DNA of 64,000 nucleotides from Vespula vulgaris (GCF_905475345.1 NC_066598.1:973501-1037500); one strand, 5' to 3'; positions 52,931 to 64,000 are shown, numbered from the stretch's first letter. Numbers and translations: made by a program. Notes: generated by a model not told the origin, from the sequence alone.

Positions 52931-53696
52931 TCATGTATCTTTCTTTTGTAAACGTGATCTCACATAGTCCGTCTGTGAAAAAGAAACAAAAAAAACCAAA
53001 AAAAGTACATCCATAAAATAGTTATATAACGAATGCACAAACATCAGATATTTAATTTATCGTTAATACATACGCTCACAAACCACGGAGTGTTGAGTTT
53101 AAACACCATTCGTTTGACAATGGACATATTTTCTACAGGAGAAATAAGATGTAAATGAAGGTGATTTACTGTGTTAAATGGGGGCCAATGAAAACCAGTC
53201 CTTGTAGAATTAATGTCAAATCCTTGTTTTTGCATTACTAATTGAACACAACCAATAATTTTATCATCTGTAAAAGATAGAAGGTCAGGAAATTCCTTTC
53301 TCAAGTAAAATAGTATTTAAAAGAAAGTTAAATTTAACTTCATTAACTTACAAAGCTTGATGTCAGCAGGTTGTAAATCTTTAGCAGTATTTATATGCTT
53401 ATTTGGCAATATTAAGTAATGATGATCTGATGCTGGATTGATATCTTTGATACACGTAACGTATTCATCCTAGGAATGTATGTATATCATCAATTAATAC
53501 AATTAAAATTTGACTCTTTTAATAACATTGTCCACTCTGAAGTTTTATTTGTTAATATTTTATGTATGCTCAAGATCAAATAAAAAAGAGTGGACTTTGT
53601 TCCAATCGATTAAATTTTACTTGCCTCATAAATTTTTTCACTCGGACTTTCATTTTTTATTATCTTACAGAATATGCATTGTGCTTCGGCGGCCAT
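52931..53696 (-). CDS. HINT3: HINT3-like histidine triad nucleotide-binding protein
   Basis: The four exons are 53625-53696, 53352-53469, 53074-53267 and 52931-52972, giving 141 residues. The N-terminus MAAEAQCIFCKI has the zinc-type Cys pair of this branch. DINPASDHHYLILPNKH is the conserved substrate-binding segment. The HIT motif is VNHLHLHLISP. FKLNTPWFVSTDYVRSRL closes the protein, as in HINT3, where a Trp-Phe pair precedes the end. HINT3 proteins are HIT-superfamily hydrolases acting on adenosine phosphoramidates and acyl-adenylates. The first intron uses a GC donor (GAG then GCAAGT); using the nearby GT instead would put a stop codon at the junction. Starts at the only upstream ATG in frame, directly before AAEAQC. 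Confidence 0.93.
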
Positions 53697-54683
53697 ATGA
53701 AATTGGAATTATTTATTAATGGAAGTTAATTATTTTGACAGATCACTGACTACAGTAAGAGAGGTTAGTTTGGACTTTCATTAACGTATTATATTACTAA
53801 TAATATGTATTTCGCGTTTCATTAATTTTGTGATCGTTTAAACTTTCTTGTTTATTAAAAATCACCTCGCAATAATTTTAAGAGATGAATATTATTTTCA
53901 TTGACATAACTTGAATGGTTCGAAAAGATGACTGTCTCATTTAACTTTCCTCTTATGGATTTGATAAAACGCAGTGCGCATGCGCCGTGCGGTATTTTTG
54001 AATTAACACTAGCGCTTAAAGTTTATCGACGTTCAAATCGGTCTTCTTAATTTGGATTTTTTTTCTTTTTTTTTCTTTTTTTTTCTTTCAAAATAACGAT
54101 TTGTTCTTATAATTAATAAACACGTTCATCTGATTGCGGTAGTTTTTAATTTAAAATATATAAACTGTACATATATTCATAAGTAGTATATATATTTATA
54201 TATGTATATTTATGTATAATATAATAGTGTGTCGTGAGAGCCTAATAAATTATATAACGTATAACATATCCAATACGTGTGTGGCAGTCGAGCTGAAGGA
54301 GAAGATTGATAAAAAAAAATCTCCTTGAAAAAGAAAAAAAAAAAAACGTAATTTACTAAGTTGCAATACATTCGCAATTATCATAGCTCTTCACCATTTG
54401 TTCTGCTTCCACTGTTGGCCGTGTAAGTTCATGAATTCTATATAAAAAAAAATTAATAGAGAAAATCAAACAGATGATTTTTCACGTCGGAAAAAGAAAC
54501 AACATGTGTTTCTTTATATCTAATATTTTGATTCTAATATTTTGGGAAAAAAAAGTAGAAACAAGAAATTTTATGTTTCAGCGCGCATACCTTAAACTTC
54601 TTATTCATGAATTGCACAATGATATAAATAGCATTTTTCTTGAGACATTACATAGTGGAATTTCTTGCGAATATTACTAAATA

Positions 54684-54717
<34 letters not shown>

Positions 54718-54895
54718 CATATACATACATATATATATATATATACACCTTCCTTTTCTTTATCTATAATATTACGTTAAACAAACACATACACAAATTT
54801 CGCTCGTCGATTTCATCCAAAGAACAAATTGTTCAATTTGTTATGTGTATTATATCAAAATTGTAAATTAAAAAAAATCTTTTATATACATATAC

Positions 54896-54936
<41 letters not shown>

Positions 54937-55545
54937 ACGAATTAAATAACAAACACATGTCTGTGTGAGTGTGTGTGTGTACGAAAATGACAATTTTCTC
55001 GATATAAACGAACGACATGCTTATCTTCATGAAATATTTATATCTCCCCGATAGGCCCAATAAAGCCGTGTCTGTGGTGTTTCTTACATAGCTAAAAGGA
55101 TTTTTACCGGGATTGCCCAGACTGTACAGTGCTTTTTGTTTGTTCTTTTTTTTTATCTTTTTTGTTTCTCTGTGTTTTGTTTTTGTTTTTTTGTTTTTTT
55201 TTTGTTTTTTTTTGTTTTTTATAAATATCGCTTATAAATAATGATTAATTTATATTTCCGATATGACAGAAAGAAATCATACAATATACAATAATATCCG
55301 TTATTACGGCGCGATCATGTTCTTAATACTGCAGTAACTGCCTCTCATGATTCTCAAAGAACGATTTCTTTTATATCGTTAGTTGTCGAATCGTTTTTCC
55401 CTTCGATTCTCTACCCTCCACCTTTATTCTTTTTTTTTTATCTTCTTATCTTTGTCATTCTCTTTGTCACTTCCTTCACATATAGATATAGATAACCGAA
55501 GTTAACTATTTACTATAACTTAACGATCTAATACAAAGGTAAATT
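53697..55545. other. Region between HINT3 and pipsqueak: upstream flank and probable long psq 3' UTR
   Basis: Mostly AT-rich with poly-T/poly-A runs (55135-55220), (AT)n and (TATACA)n blocks (54681-54745, 54886-54931) and a (TG)n run near 54965. HINT3 promoter sequence is expected in 53697-54050. The only coding-like segment is the candidate exon at 54356-54437 described separately. Confidence 0.5.
54356..54437 (-). other. Candidate alternative terminal coding exon of pipsqueak
   Basis: An acceptor (poly-T then ATATAG) at 54438 opens an 82-base segment ending in TAG. Entered in the phase left by the psq exon at 56075-56525, it reads R then IHELTRPTVEAEQ and MVKSYDNCECIAT before the stop. The last four residues, CIAT, fit a CaaX-like pattern. 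Phase, acceptor and stop all agree, but no homolog is known to me and a chance open frame of this size is possible. It would replace the second half of the fourth Psq motif. Confidence 0.35.
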
Positions 55546-57821
55546 TCAGCTACCCTGATAAGACATTTGATCGGGAATCGTGGACGAGTGATTCTGCGTT
55601 GGACTTTGATGAAAATGTGGATTGGTACCGTCCTGTGATAAATCACCGACTACTGGTTCTTCGTATTTGCCTCTTTTAAAACGTCCGTACAACGAGGAGT
55701 AAGGTAAGTTATAATGAATAGCTGCTTGATTGATGCTCATGTGACCTAGTCTGTAAGACAAATATAAATAGATACATAAATATAAATAAATAAATAAATA
55801 TATATATATATATATGTAATCTCTAGATGGGGACTAAAAATCCCAAACGATTTTAAAAATCAATAACTCTTTTCCAAAATTTTTTAAGATTAAAATAATT
55901 TTTTGTTTCTTTTTCAGATTGTAAAACCACGAAGGTGTAATTACGAGCGCCTAAAAAAGTCTTGAAAAAAAAAAAAAATGATTTTCAAAACCACCTAGGA
56001 ACTTCTGGCCTTCACCTAGAGACTACTTTTGATCCATCTCGTATTTAGCAAGGATGAAAAGAAAAGATAAATACCTAACAGCTTCGAGAGCTTCAGTCAT
56101 GGCATCTTCACTCCAAGGCGTAGGATTACTTCTACTAAGTTCAATCCCTTCTCTTTTACACCTACCATAGAGAGTTCCCGTGGGAATACCAAACTCTGTC
56201 GAGGCTCTTTGGACAGACGTTTGACCAGATCTTATTGCTTCTAAAGCACGATCCAGATCGGCAGGTGACCAGGTAGTAGGACTCGCGTTAAAAGGTGCAG
56301 CTAATCTAATACCCTCTCTTCTTGCTATTTTGTAGAGAGTACTGGAAGGTATACCAAACGCTTTCGACGCTTTGTTAGCTGAGATCGTTCCTGTCCTTAA
56401 TGCTTCTAACGCATTATTTAAACTCTCGTCGCTCCAGGATTTCGTAGGTCCGTCCTTTTTTGGCGTGTCGATGCCTAAACGATGTGCTCTTTGCCAGAGC
56501 GTCGTCGATGGGATACCAAATGTAGCTGAAAGATAACGTATTAAATCGAAAAGGTTCTCTAGAAAAAATCGTAACGTGTGCGCGCACGCGCGCGTGTGAT
56601 TCGCAGAATCGTATATTTACCAGATGCTTTCGTAAGACTCATGTCGTGATTCCTTAAGGCTTCCAACGCGGCGTCCATGTCGTCCTGAGTCCAAGATTTG
56701 GTACCATGATGATGTGAACTCGATTGTCCAGAATGACCTCTCGAATTGTTTTCACCCGAGTCCGAGTGAATCGAACTGCCAGAAGGCATGAGTCCGAGAA
56801 GTTCAGGCGTGATCATCATCATATTGTCGCTGTCCGCTGCATTTTTTGAGCTTACGCTCGCTCTATCCGACATGTGACTGTCGATATCGATCGTGTCCGA
56901 AGAATCCATCGTGTGTAGAGTTTCGAACTTGATCTTCACGCTATCGCAATTTTGTATCTCTGAGTAAAAAGATGAAAAAGCGGAAATAAATAAATCAATA
57001 AGTATATAACTTCACAATAGAAAGTTACTTGTGGAGACGCACGATTAGCTCCGTAGACGAGAAGATCGTTAAAAAGGTAAATCTAGACGCAAGCATCATA
57101 AACGAGGCTGCGTGGGCCGTCACGAATAGAGCAACGCAAATCTAATCCCGGTCAGTTAAGCACGATTAGACCAATTACTTTGACTCCCTCCTAGCCTAAT
57201 GACCGACTAGTCTTTTATCCTGCTTTTCAGATTGATCAGTTCTTGCACCCTTCTTGCATTATCATATCTCATACATGTAAATACATTTATCACAAAGAGA
57301 AATGATAAGTATATCGTGTTTCAGAGAGCGTTAAGAATATATTATTTATATACTTTCCAATGTAACCGAGTTCTCTTACCAGTCGAATGATGATCAGAGT
57401 CTCGCAGATGAGTAATAGTGGTACCGACCAAAGTAGCGCTCGGTGGTGTGGGCTGTGTTTCCGGAGGCAGATCTACCTCTCCAGGATCTGGGTGATGACC
57501 GTAATGACCTAGCCCTGTGTGACAGAACATGTCACCTTTTTATTCCGAGTGAAAAGGGTCTGTCCCCACCGGCCCTAAAACTGGTAAACCGCCCCACACC
57601 TGTAACCCTCGAAGTTCCGAACGTGATCCAATTGCGTGATGCGATGGATATGGTTCGATCACGGAAACGACATCGAACGACTGTATATTATCATCGTTCC
57701 TAATCCCATATCCTTAAATTATTAGTGATTTACTTATCGTACCGACTTCGATTGATGTTTATTGTAGTCCACCTCCCTCTCCCTCTCTCTCTCTCTCCCC
57801 CTCTCTCTCTCTCTTTCTTTC

Positions 57822-57857
<36 letters not shown>

Positions 57858-58766
57858 CCTTCCTCCCTCACTCTTTCCCTCCCCCTCTTTCTCTCTCTCT
57901 CTCTTTTTCTCTCTTTCTCTTTATCTCTCTTTCTCTCTGAGCGAAATCAGTCAGTTCCGACAGGAACGCACAAACGCGTTTTCGGAGGTCTAGAAAAGAG
58001 AAGGGACCTTTTCGAGAAATCCAAAGGTTCAGGTGTGGGGCGCAGAACTCAGCTGATTGGCTTACCGTTATTGTTGTTGTTGTTTGTACCGTTACCGTTG
58101 CTGCTGTTGTTACTGTTACGTTGGCAGCTTTCCAGAACTACTGCTGCTGCTGCCGCTGCCACCTCCGTACACTCTTCATCTTCGGCCTGCCAGTCTCTGT
58201 GATTCTGTAAAATTTACCAACGTCATTATTATTGATTGACTTGGATCTTTTCTTTTAAAACGGAGTACATCGATCGAGTTGGAACGAAACGATCAGTTCC
58301 TTACGATGCCTGAACACGATCAAACATCTTTGTCCAGAGAGACTTTATTTAAAACGGACTACATTGATGAACATGATGGAATATTGGTCAAACGATTAAC
58401 AAATTAATTTTTATCATTCAACTTTATCAGCAGTATGTAACAGATGTTAAAGAAAGTATCATTATTTTTAAAAACTCCATCGAATTGTCTTTCATGTCCT
58501 ACCTCTTTGTTATTGCGACCGTAACTATCGCTAGTCTCCTCCTCTTTATATCTATCGTAGTGCCTGGAATCAGTGGCACGAGGCTCGAATGACGTTCTCG
58601 CTCTCTTATACCTCGGATGATGTCTCTTCAACCTGGTAAAGTTTAATCTTGGTGTACCAGGTTCTCTTGGTGGTGAGCTCAAGCTCACTGATGGTGGCCC
58701 GTCCTTGCTTTCAGGAACCTCACAGAGGCCCTTAATTTTGAGCTGGTCGGCCGTTTTCAAAAGCGA
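55546..58766 (-). CDS. psq: Pipsqueak (psq) transcription factor, 3' portion with four tandem Psq HTH motifs
   Basis: Six exons on the - strand: 58503-58766, 58066-58204, 57380-57514, 56621-56959, 56075-56525 and 55546-55750. They join in frame into 510 residues plus stop. The first exon starts SLLKTADQLKIKGLCEVPE, the segment that follows the BTB domain, then PRYKRARTSFEPRATDSRHY and RYKEEE. NHRDWQAEDEECTE and an Asn-rich run come next. Four Psq helix-turn-helix repeats of about 45 residues follow; their cores are GTKSWTQDDMDAALEALR, TKSWSDESLNNALEALR, TTWSPADLDRALEAIR and TPWSEDAMTEALEAVR, each followed by a FGIPxxTLY-type recognition helix. Pipsqueak binds GAGA-type sites and works in Polycomb/Trithorax silencing, oogenesis and eye development. 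Introns split repeats 1 and 4. No BTB exon was found in the window, so it probably lies beyond 64000. Confidence 0.94.
57772..57940 (+). repeat. (CT)n microsatellite in a psq intron
   Basis: A CT-rich block that is GA on the sense strand of psq, between the exons at 57380 and 58066. Confidence 0.9.
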
Positions 58767-59544
58767 CTGTAAAAAGAAAAGAGAAAAAATAATTTAATTT
58801 AATTAAACATTCTACTTAATCCGATGATTCCTGCGAAACGTTTCAAAAAAGTTTTAACAATGCGACAAAAATCTTCTCATTAATTATTTACGATTAATCT
58901 ATCGAGTAATAGTACCAACCCCCGAATTACAATCACTAATTTTCATTATATTCATACGATCACTTTCGACACGAAGAAACGAGTAAACGGTGTTCACGGA
59001 AATGCATCTCTTATCGTACGTTTTTTCCGTATCTGAGCTTAACCTTGAAAAGTACAGAGAACCGTGAAAAAGAGAAAATAGAAGTGAAGATCAAGGTTAC
59101 AGTTAGAAAGGAGAAGAAAAGGGGGGAGAAAGAGAAAGAGAGAGAGAGAGAGAAAGAGGAAGAGAGAAAGAAAAAGAAAGAGAGAGAAAGAAAAAGAGAA
59201 CGAGAGGAAAAAGAACCCAATCTAACTGAAAGTCACTCTTAACAATGAAGAGTCCCAACAATATCGTACCAAAAAAAAGCGGAAAAAAGAGAATCAAATT
59301 TAAACATTGATGACAAACATGAATGGAAAAGAAAAAGAGGAAAAGAGAAAAGAGAAAGAGAGAGAGAGAGAGAGAGAGAAGGAAAGAGTAAAAAAGAAAG
59401 ATGAAGAGCACGTGGAAAGAGCGGGTAGAGTAAATAAAAGCGAGAAAGAGGGAAAAGACGAGTGAATGACTTTGATAGACGAAAAAGGAGGAGGCAAGGG
59501 GGGGTTTAGGCAAACTGCTGGTAGAGAAGTCCACGTGGTTCCTG

Positions 59545-59889
59545 CTAGGAGTCAGATTGTCGGTCTGAAGCCGTTGGCAGGTTCTGATGATGATCGAAGA
59601 GAGTAGGAAAAAGGGGTAGGACGGTGTGTGGGAGAGCGGTAGGAGTCGTGGGAGGGGATGGAGAGGCTTGAAATTCGGAACGTTCCGTGGCTTCGCGTTC
59701 TTTAATCAAGACAGGGGTGGTACGATTAGGTGGGGTCGAAGAGAGCCAAAAGGGGTTGGCTGAGGGGAAGGTAGGTGAACGGGGAGGAGAGTGGAGAGGG
59801 GTTGGACGGGTTGGTTGGCGAGTAGAGACGGAAAGTTTGGAGGTGGTGGCGGTCTGGCTGGCGGGGGCGGGGGACGCAGGCTGGGGGGG
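59545..59889 (-). other. Open frame in a GC-rich island upstream of the psq exons; possible alternative exon
   Basis: On the - strand a 114-codon open frame runs from 59889 to a TAG at 59547. It is Pro/Ser/Thr-rich, with PTRPTPLHSPPRSPTFPS, TTPVLIKEREATERSEFQAS and LFDHHQNLPTASDRQSDS. A pyrimidine-rich acceptor-like CCCCCCCAG ends at 59881. It lies upstream of the Psq-coding exons in the same orientation, where a BTB-only isoform could terminate. The strand is CT-rich, so open frames occur easily and other frames are also long. Coding status is uncertain. Confidence 0.3.
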
Positions 59890-60235
59890 TTACTGCCGTC
59901 GGCTGGCTCGAGAGGGGGTGAGTTGTGAGGGATGCCAACGACGGACGGCGGCGAATCGGCTCGGTTGAGTCGCGAGGGCGGCGGCAGCAGCGACGGTGCT
60001 GTTGCTGTGATGCTGGTACAGGTACTAGTATTAGTAATAGCAATGGTGGTGGTGGTGGTGGTGGTGCTGTTGCTGCTGCTGCTGCTGCTGATGGAGAGGG
60101 GAGTGCCAGCAAAAACGCCCGCAGGAAGAATGGGGAGGCCTCCGACGCGGCTGTCGCGGCCCCAGGGCCGTATCGACCACCCCTTAAACCCACGGCACTC
60201 TGTACTCTCGAGCCACTGACACTACTGATCATGTT
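59740..60235. other. GC-rich island with triplet repeats
   Basis: This stands out from the AT-rich surroundings by its G+C content and contains GGT/GCT triplet runs at about 60040-60093. On the - strand the triplets read as CAG/CCA repeats. Long open frames exist on both strands, none recognised as a known protein. It could be a promoter-associated island for psq or a coding exon. Confidence 0.5.
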
Positions 60236-61396
60236 CTTTATTTCTTTTTTTTTTTCTTCTTCCTTCTTCTAGATTTATATATAACGCTGAGGATCAGCAG
60301 TTCGTTCGAACGACTCGAATATGTAAATTTTTGATTACGAATTTTTCTTACTAGAAATCCGATTAATTATGTTTCGTAGGTATCGGAGATGTTAAAATTC
60401 GTTAGTGGAAGGAAATTTGAGAGTCGTATCTTTTGTTGTCTTTGAGAAATTCCTTGTTATTTTTTGCTTGTTTCTTTTTTTTTTACAGGTAATATCGTAA
60501 GAGCGATTCCATCGTCTCACGATCATTTTATTTCTAATTAAATTAGTTTCTATTTATTTTTTTACCCTTGTTGACGTAAGAAAATTTGAAATGCCGAACG
60601 AAAAGAAAGGAAAAGAAAGAAAAGAAAAACAAATGTATTTGTTTGTCAATCAGCGATTAGTTCGATTAGTTAAGAGAGACGTTAATAAAATCGTCTAGGG
60701 GAAACGTTCGCGAATCGTTCGCCGTTGGGGCTCGACGAGCCGTGGCTTCGTCGATGTCGGTCGTGGGGTGCATGGTAATCGAACGTCTGCGTCGGGCATG
60801 CTCGACGACGACGTGGCTGCTAGGACGATTTCGTTATCGACGAATAATTACGATCGGAGCGCCCCGGAGACGGAAAATCGTCTCGCCCTATGGCTCAGAG
60901 AGAGGGAGAGAGAGATTTTTTATGGCTATACGTATATCGAAGTTGTTCAGCCGACAGAAAAAAGAAAAGGAGAGAAACAAAAACTTAATCAAATTTCGAT
61001 CTTAATAAAAATAAGATAATAAAATAAAATACAAAATATGAGGTGAAAAATAAATCGGTATGAAAAATTTCCATCTCCTTTTATCGCATTAAGAGAAGAT
61101 AACAAATGATTATAATTTTAATAATTAATCAACGATTATCGGAATACACCAACACCTTTTCAGTAAGAACAGTATCAGAATGGATAATTAAATAAAAGAT
61201 AGTATAGCAATAGTCTAGTGGAATAAAAAGGACGTTTTTCTAGGGGTGGTTGATCCATCGGATATAATATATCTTCCTTTCGAGTGGAAGATCGTTTTAT
61301 CGTAAAGTCGACGATCTCTGTTAGCGTCGAATGGCAAAGTAGAAGAATAAGAAGAATAAAAGAAAGAAGAATAAAAAGAAGAAGAAAAGAAGCAGC

Positions 61397-61398
<2 letters not shown>

Positions 61399-61447
<49 letters not shown>
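61399..61447 (+). repeat. (CT)n microsatellite
   Basis: Pure CT run of about 45 bases, in the presumed psq upstream intron. Confidence 0.9.
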
Positions 61448-61537
61448 TTTCTCTCTTTCGGAAAACAGCATTTCAGTGTTCGATTAAACGAATAAAAGGG
61501 GTAGGCTAAGAGAAAAGAAGAGAAGCGAGAGATAGAA

Positions 61538-61670
61538 TAAAAAAGAAAGGAAAAGAAAAGAAGAGAAAAGAAAAGAAAAGAAAAGAAAAGAGGAAAGAAA
61601 AGAAAAGAAAAGAAAAGAAGAGGAAAGAAAAGAAAAGAAAAGAAAAGAAAAGAAAAGAAAAGAAGAGAGA
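61538..61670 (+). repeat. (AAAAG)n pentanucleotide array
   Basis: AAAAG units with GAGGAAAG interruptions across about 130 bases. On the other strand it gives a long Phe/Leu-rich open frame that I reject as coding. Confidence 0.9.
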
Positions 61671-62472
61671 AGAGGAAAAAAAGGTCGAACGGCACGCTGC
61701 GACAAGGACGACGGCGTCGGCTGCGAGAAACACGGACGATCGGGTGCTGGTGAAGAGGGTTGCTGGTGGTGCAGGGTAGCGAACGAGCGAGAGAGACAGA
61801 GAGACAGAGAGAGAGAGAGAGAGAAGAGGGTATAAGCTGAGGGTGAGAGGCCCGCCGGAGATGGTTGGTCGTTCGCTCTCCGGAGGTGGATGCATAGGGG
61901 TGGTGCCATCGGTTCGGAGGCAAGAGGGAAAGCCAACGGCAGAATCCAACCTCACCAATCAATACTTAGGGTTCAAGGGCATCGCCCGACCAATTATACC
62001 CTACTAATTGCCGCGAAACGAGAGAAAGAAATCCTTTTACTCGGACTTTATTACTCTTTCTTTTTCTTTCTCTCTCAGACACACTCGTAATCAGAATCGG
62101 ACGCACGACGGAAGATTAGCGATATATTTTCATAAAGAAAATCGGACTTTTATTATCTACCATCCCTCCCTTCCTACCCCACAGATATATTTATTGATTA
62201 AATAATTTAAACTTGATCTCTTTTCGATCAATTGATATCTTTTTGATCGCTAATCTTCATAAAAGAAATTACACGAAAAAAAGAAACGATGAATTATTCT
62301 AATGGAAATCGCGATTGAGTTATAGAGATAGTTAAGAAGGATAAGGGAAAAACAATGGAAAGTATAGTGTAGTTGGATAAGAGATAAACGTGATCGACGG
62401 TCTCAACTTCGTGAGGAAGATTTCTTCAAAGAATGGGCGCGAAAAAGAAAGAAAGGAAGAATGCAAACAAGC

Positions 62473-62560
62473 AAGCAAGCAAGCAAGAAAGAAAGAAAGA
62501 AAGAAAGAATGAAAGAAAGGAAGGAAGGAAGGAAGGAAGGAAGGAAGGAAGGAAGGAAAG
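62473..62560 (+). repeat. (CAAG)n, (GAAA)n and (GGAA)n tetranucleotide arrays
   Basis: Three tetranucleotide types follow one another: AGCA/CAAG, then AAGA, then GGAA. Confidence 0.88.
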
Positions 62561-63234
62561 AAGGGTGGGAGGAAGGGAGGAGTATCGAAGAAGTCCAACA
62601 GGTGTAAATCCGCAAAAAGATCGACCGTGGAAACGTTTCGAGAGAGTAGGAAGGGCGCTGAGAATGAGACAGAAAGAGAAAAAGAGAAAGAAAGAGAGAG
62701 AGAGAGAGAGGGAAGGAGGGTGGAAGATAGGGTGGTAGAAAGGTGGAGGGTGGGGATGCTTTCCACGAGAACGTACAGGGCTACAAAATGGTGTAAGGTG
62801 CTTTTATACAGAGACACGAGAGAAAGAGTCTCGAGACTGAAAGTAAAGAAAAGGGGCCAAGGGAGGGGAAAGAGGAAGGAGGAAGGGAGAGTAGGAGGAG
62901 GAGGAGGAGGAGGAGAAAGAGAAAAGTAGAAAGAAAGAGATAGATAGAGAGAAATAGAAAGAAAGAAAGAGTGAGAGAGAAAGAAAAGGAGGAGGTGGGG
63001 ATTCCTCGAAGACGGTTGTAGGGTCGTCTCCACTATTACGAATACGGCGCCATAACGGAATTGATAATGTAACGGGCGTCACGAGCATAAACTCTTCCTC
63101 TCTTCTCCTTCTTACTACATAACCTCCTTTCTGAATGGGGGCACGACCCTGGCTACCAGCACCACCACCACCACCACGTGCTTTCTTCCAGAGTAAACGT
63201 AAGAATACGCGAGGAGTTAGTTGCGCGCTTTCTT

Positions 63235-63265
<31 letters not shown>

Positions 63266-64000
63266 GTCTCTTTCCTTCTTTCTTTCTCTTTCTCTCTCGC
63301 TCTCGCTCTCGTTCTCGTTCTCTCTGAAGAAGATACGCTTGAGATATAGATTTTCAAGTTTCTTGAAACTTTTCCCGCCTAAAAAAAAGGGTTTAACGTG
63401 AAAGGTTAATCGCGCACGTAACGACGATTAATTTCCGGCGTAAAAGAGGGAGAGAGAAAAAAAGAATCCCTTCGGTCTCTTCTCATTTTCTTTTCTCTCT
63501 TTTTCCTTTTTTCAGATACGATTTACATTTATTTCATCGTTTAACTATTCAATAGAGTCTTACGTAAACCGAGGGGAAAGCCGAGAATTGTTCAAAAGGA
63601 AACGACGGTCGACATGGGTTCGTTCGTTATCGTTCAACGAAGAAGACACGCGAGACGACCTGAGTGTTTACGAACGTGATCCGAAGTAAGAGACCGAAAG
63701 TAATACGAACAAACGAGCTCTCGGACTGATATCGAAGGAAGTGTTCTCGAATGGTCTCTCTTTCGCGACTGTTGCGTTTGACTTTTTTTTTCAGCTACTT
63801 CTCCGTGAATTAATCATTATCGGATAGATATAATACACTTTGCGTTACGGAACACTTGTCGTAGAGAAACAGCAACGAGGAGAGACAAAGAAAAAGAAAA
63901 GGAGGAAAAAGAAAATAAAAAAAAAAAATAGTACAGTCCGTCGGAGCGACGACGATTTAAAAAAGACCCGCCAAAAGAATATTCCCGCGCATTTCGACAA

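Larger units (their letters stand above)
58767..64000 (-). other. Presumed psq intron and upstream sequence, dominated by simple repeats
   Basis: Apart from the island at 59.5-60.2 kb, I see no coding exon. The segment holds GA and CT tracts (59125-59200, 59350-59380, 61399-61447, 61790-61830, 62690-62712, 63225-63320), an AAAAG array (61538-61670), GAAA and GGAA arrays (62480-62560) and unremarkable AT-rich DNA (60240-61390, 62140-62400). The last 500 bases (63500-64000) are richer in CG dinucleotides but show no recognised gene. Confidence 0.5.

Noticed and set aside
61396..61962. Long Phe/Leu/Ser-rich frames on the - strand
   Set aside because: They come from the AAAAG array and CT tract. 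All three frames are open, which is the mark of a simple repeat rather than a gene.
62332..63033. 233-codon frame on the - strand near the right end
   Set aside because: It is built from GGAA, GAAA and GAG repeats with no domain, and does not resemble a BTB domain.
1..64000. tRNA, rRNA, CRISPR arrays, transposase or reverse transcriptase genes
   Set aside because: None were seen. No tRNA A/B-box pairs with cloverleaf complementarity were recognised by eye, though a tRNA or covariance-model scan would be more sensitive.

Overview
The window is animal nuclear DNA: intron-rich genes on both strands, GT-AG splicing, AATAAA-type polyadenylation signals, very abundant dinucleotide microsatellites and no operons. 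The gene set (a pipsqueak BTB/Psq factor, a ZAD zinc-finger protein, a Sigma-class GST, a transmembrane collagen) points to an insect. The AT-rich small-gene segment and the repeat style suggest a holometabolan, most likely a hymenopteran. That last step is inference; the sequence does not name the species.

Layout, left to right. (1) 1-27.8 kb, + strand: the 3' part of a membrane-associated collagen of the type XIII/XXIII/XXV kind. I resolved 22 small, mostly phase-0 Gly-X-Y exons in long introns packed with CT, AT and other simple repeats; the N-terminal membrane anchor lies left of the window. (2) 30.0-30.5 kb, - strand: PTRHD1, a two-exon peptidyl-tRNA hydrolase-like gene. (3) 31.8-33.2 kb, + strand: a four-exon ZAD plus five-C2H2 zinc-finger gene. 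(4) 34.6-41.9 kb, - strand: a complete 15-exon AMBRA1 (about 1929 aa) with a very long low-complexity linker. (5) 44.9-45.6 kb, + strand: Sigma-class glutathione S-transferase. (6) 46.7-50.4 kb, + strand: AFG3L2, a mitochondrial m-AAA protease (13 exons). (7) 51.0-52.8 kb, + strand: ENOSF1-like L-fuconate dehydratase (6 exons). (8) 52.9-53.7 kb, - strand: HINT3-like histidine-triad protein with a GC-AG intron. (9) 55.5-58.8 kb, - strand: the 3' part of pipsqueak with four tandem Psq DNA-binding motifs; its BTB exon was not found and probably lies beyond 64 kb. The last 5 kb is simple repeats plus one GC-rich island that may hold an alternative exon.

These are independent eukaryotic genes and do not form a pathway cluster. 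AMBRA1 (autophagy and CRL4 ligase) and AFG3L2 (mitochondrial quality control) are thematically close, but nothing in the sequence shows co-regulation. I found no mobile element with coding capacity, CRISPR array, rRNA or tRNA gene, and no clear new biological system. The best leads are two possible alternative terminal exons of pipsqueak (54.36-54.44 kb and 59.55-59.89 kb), the GC-AG intron in HINT3, the expanded AMBRA1 linker, and the strand bias of CT repeats in the collagen introns. All exon boundaries were read by eye from splice consensus and reading phase.
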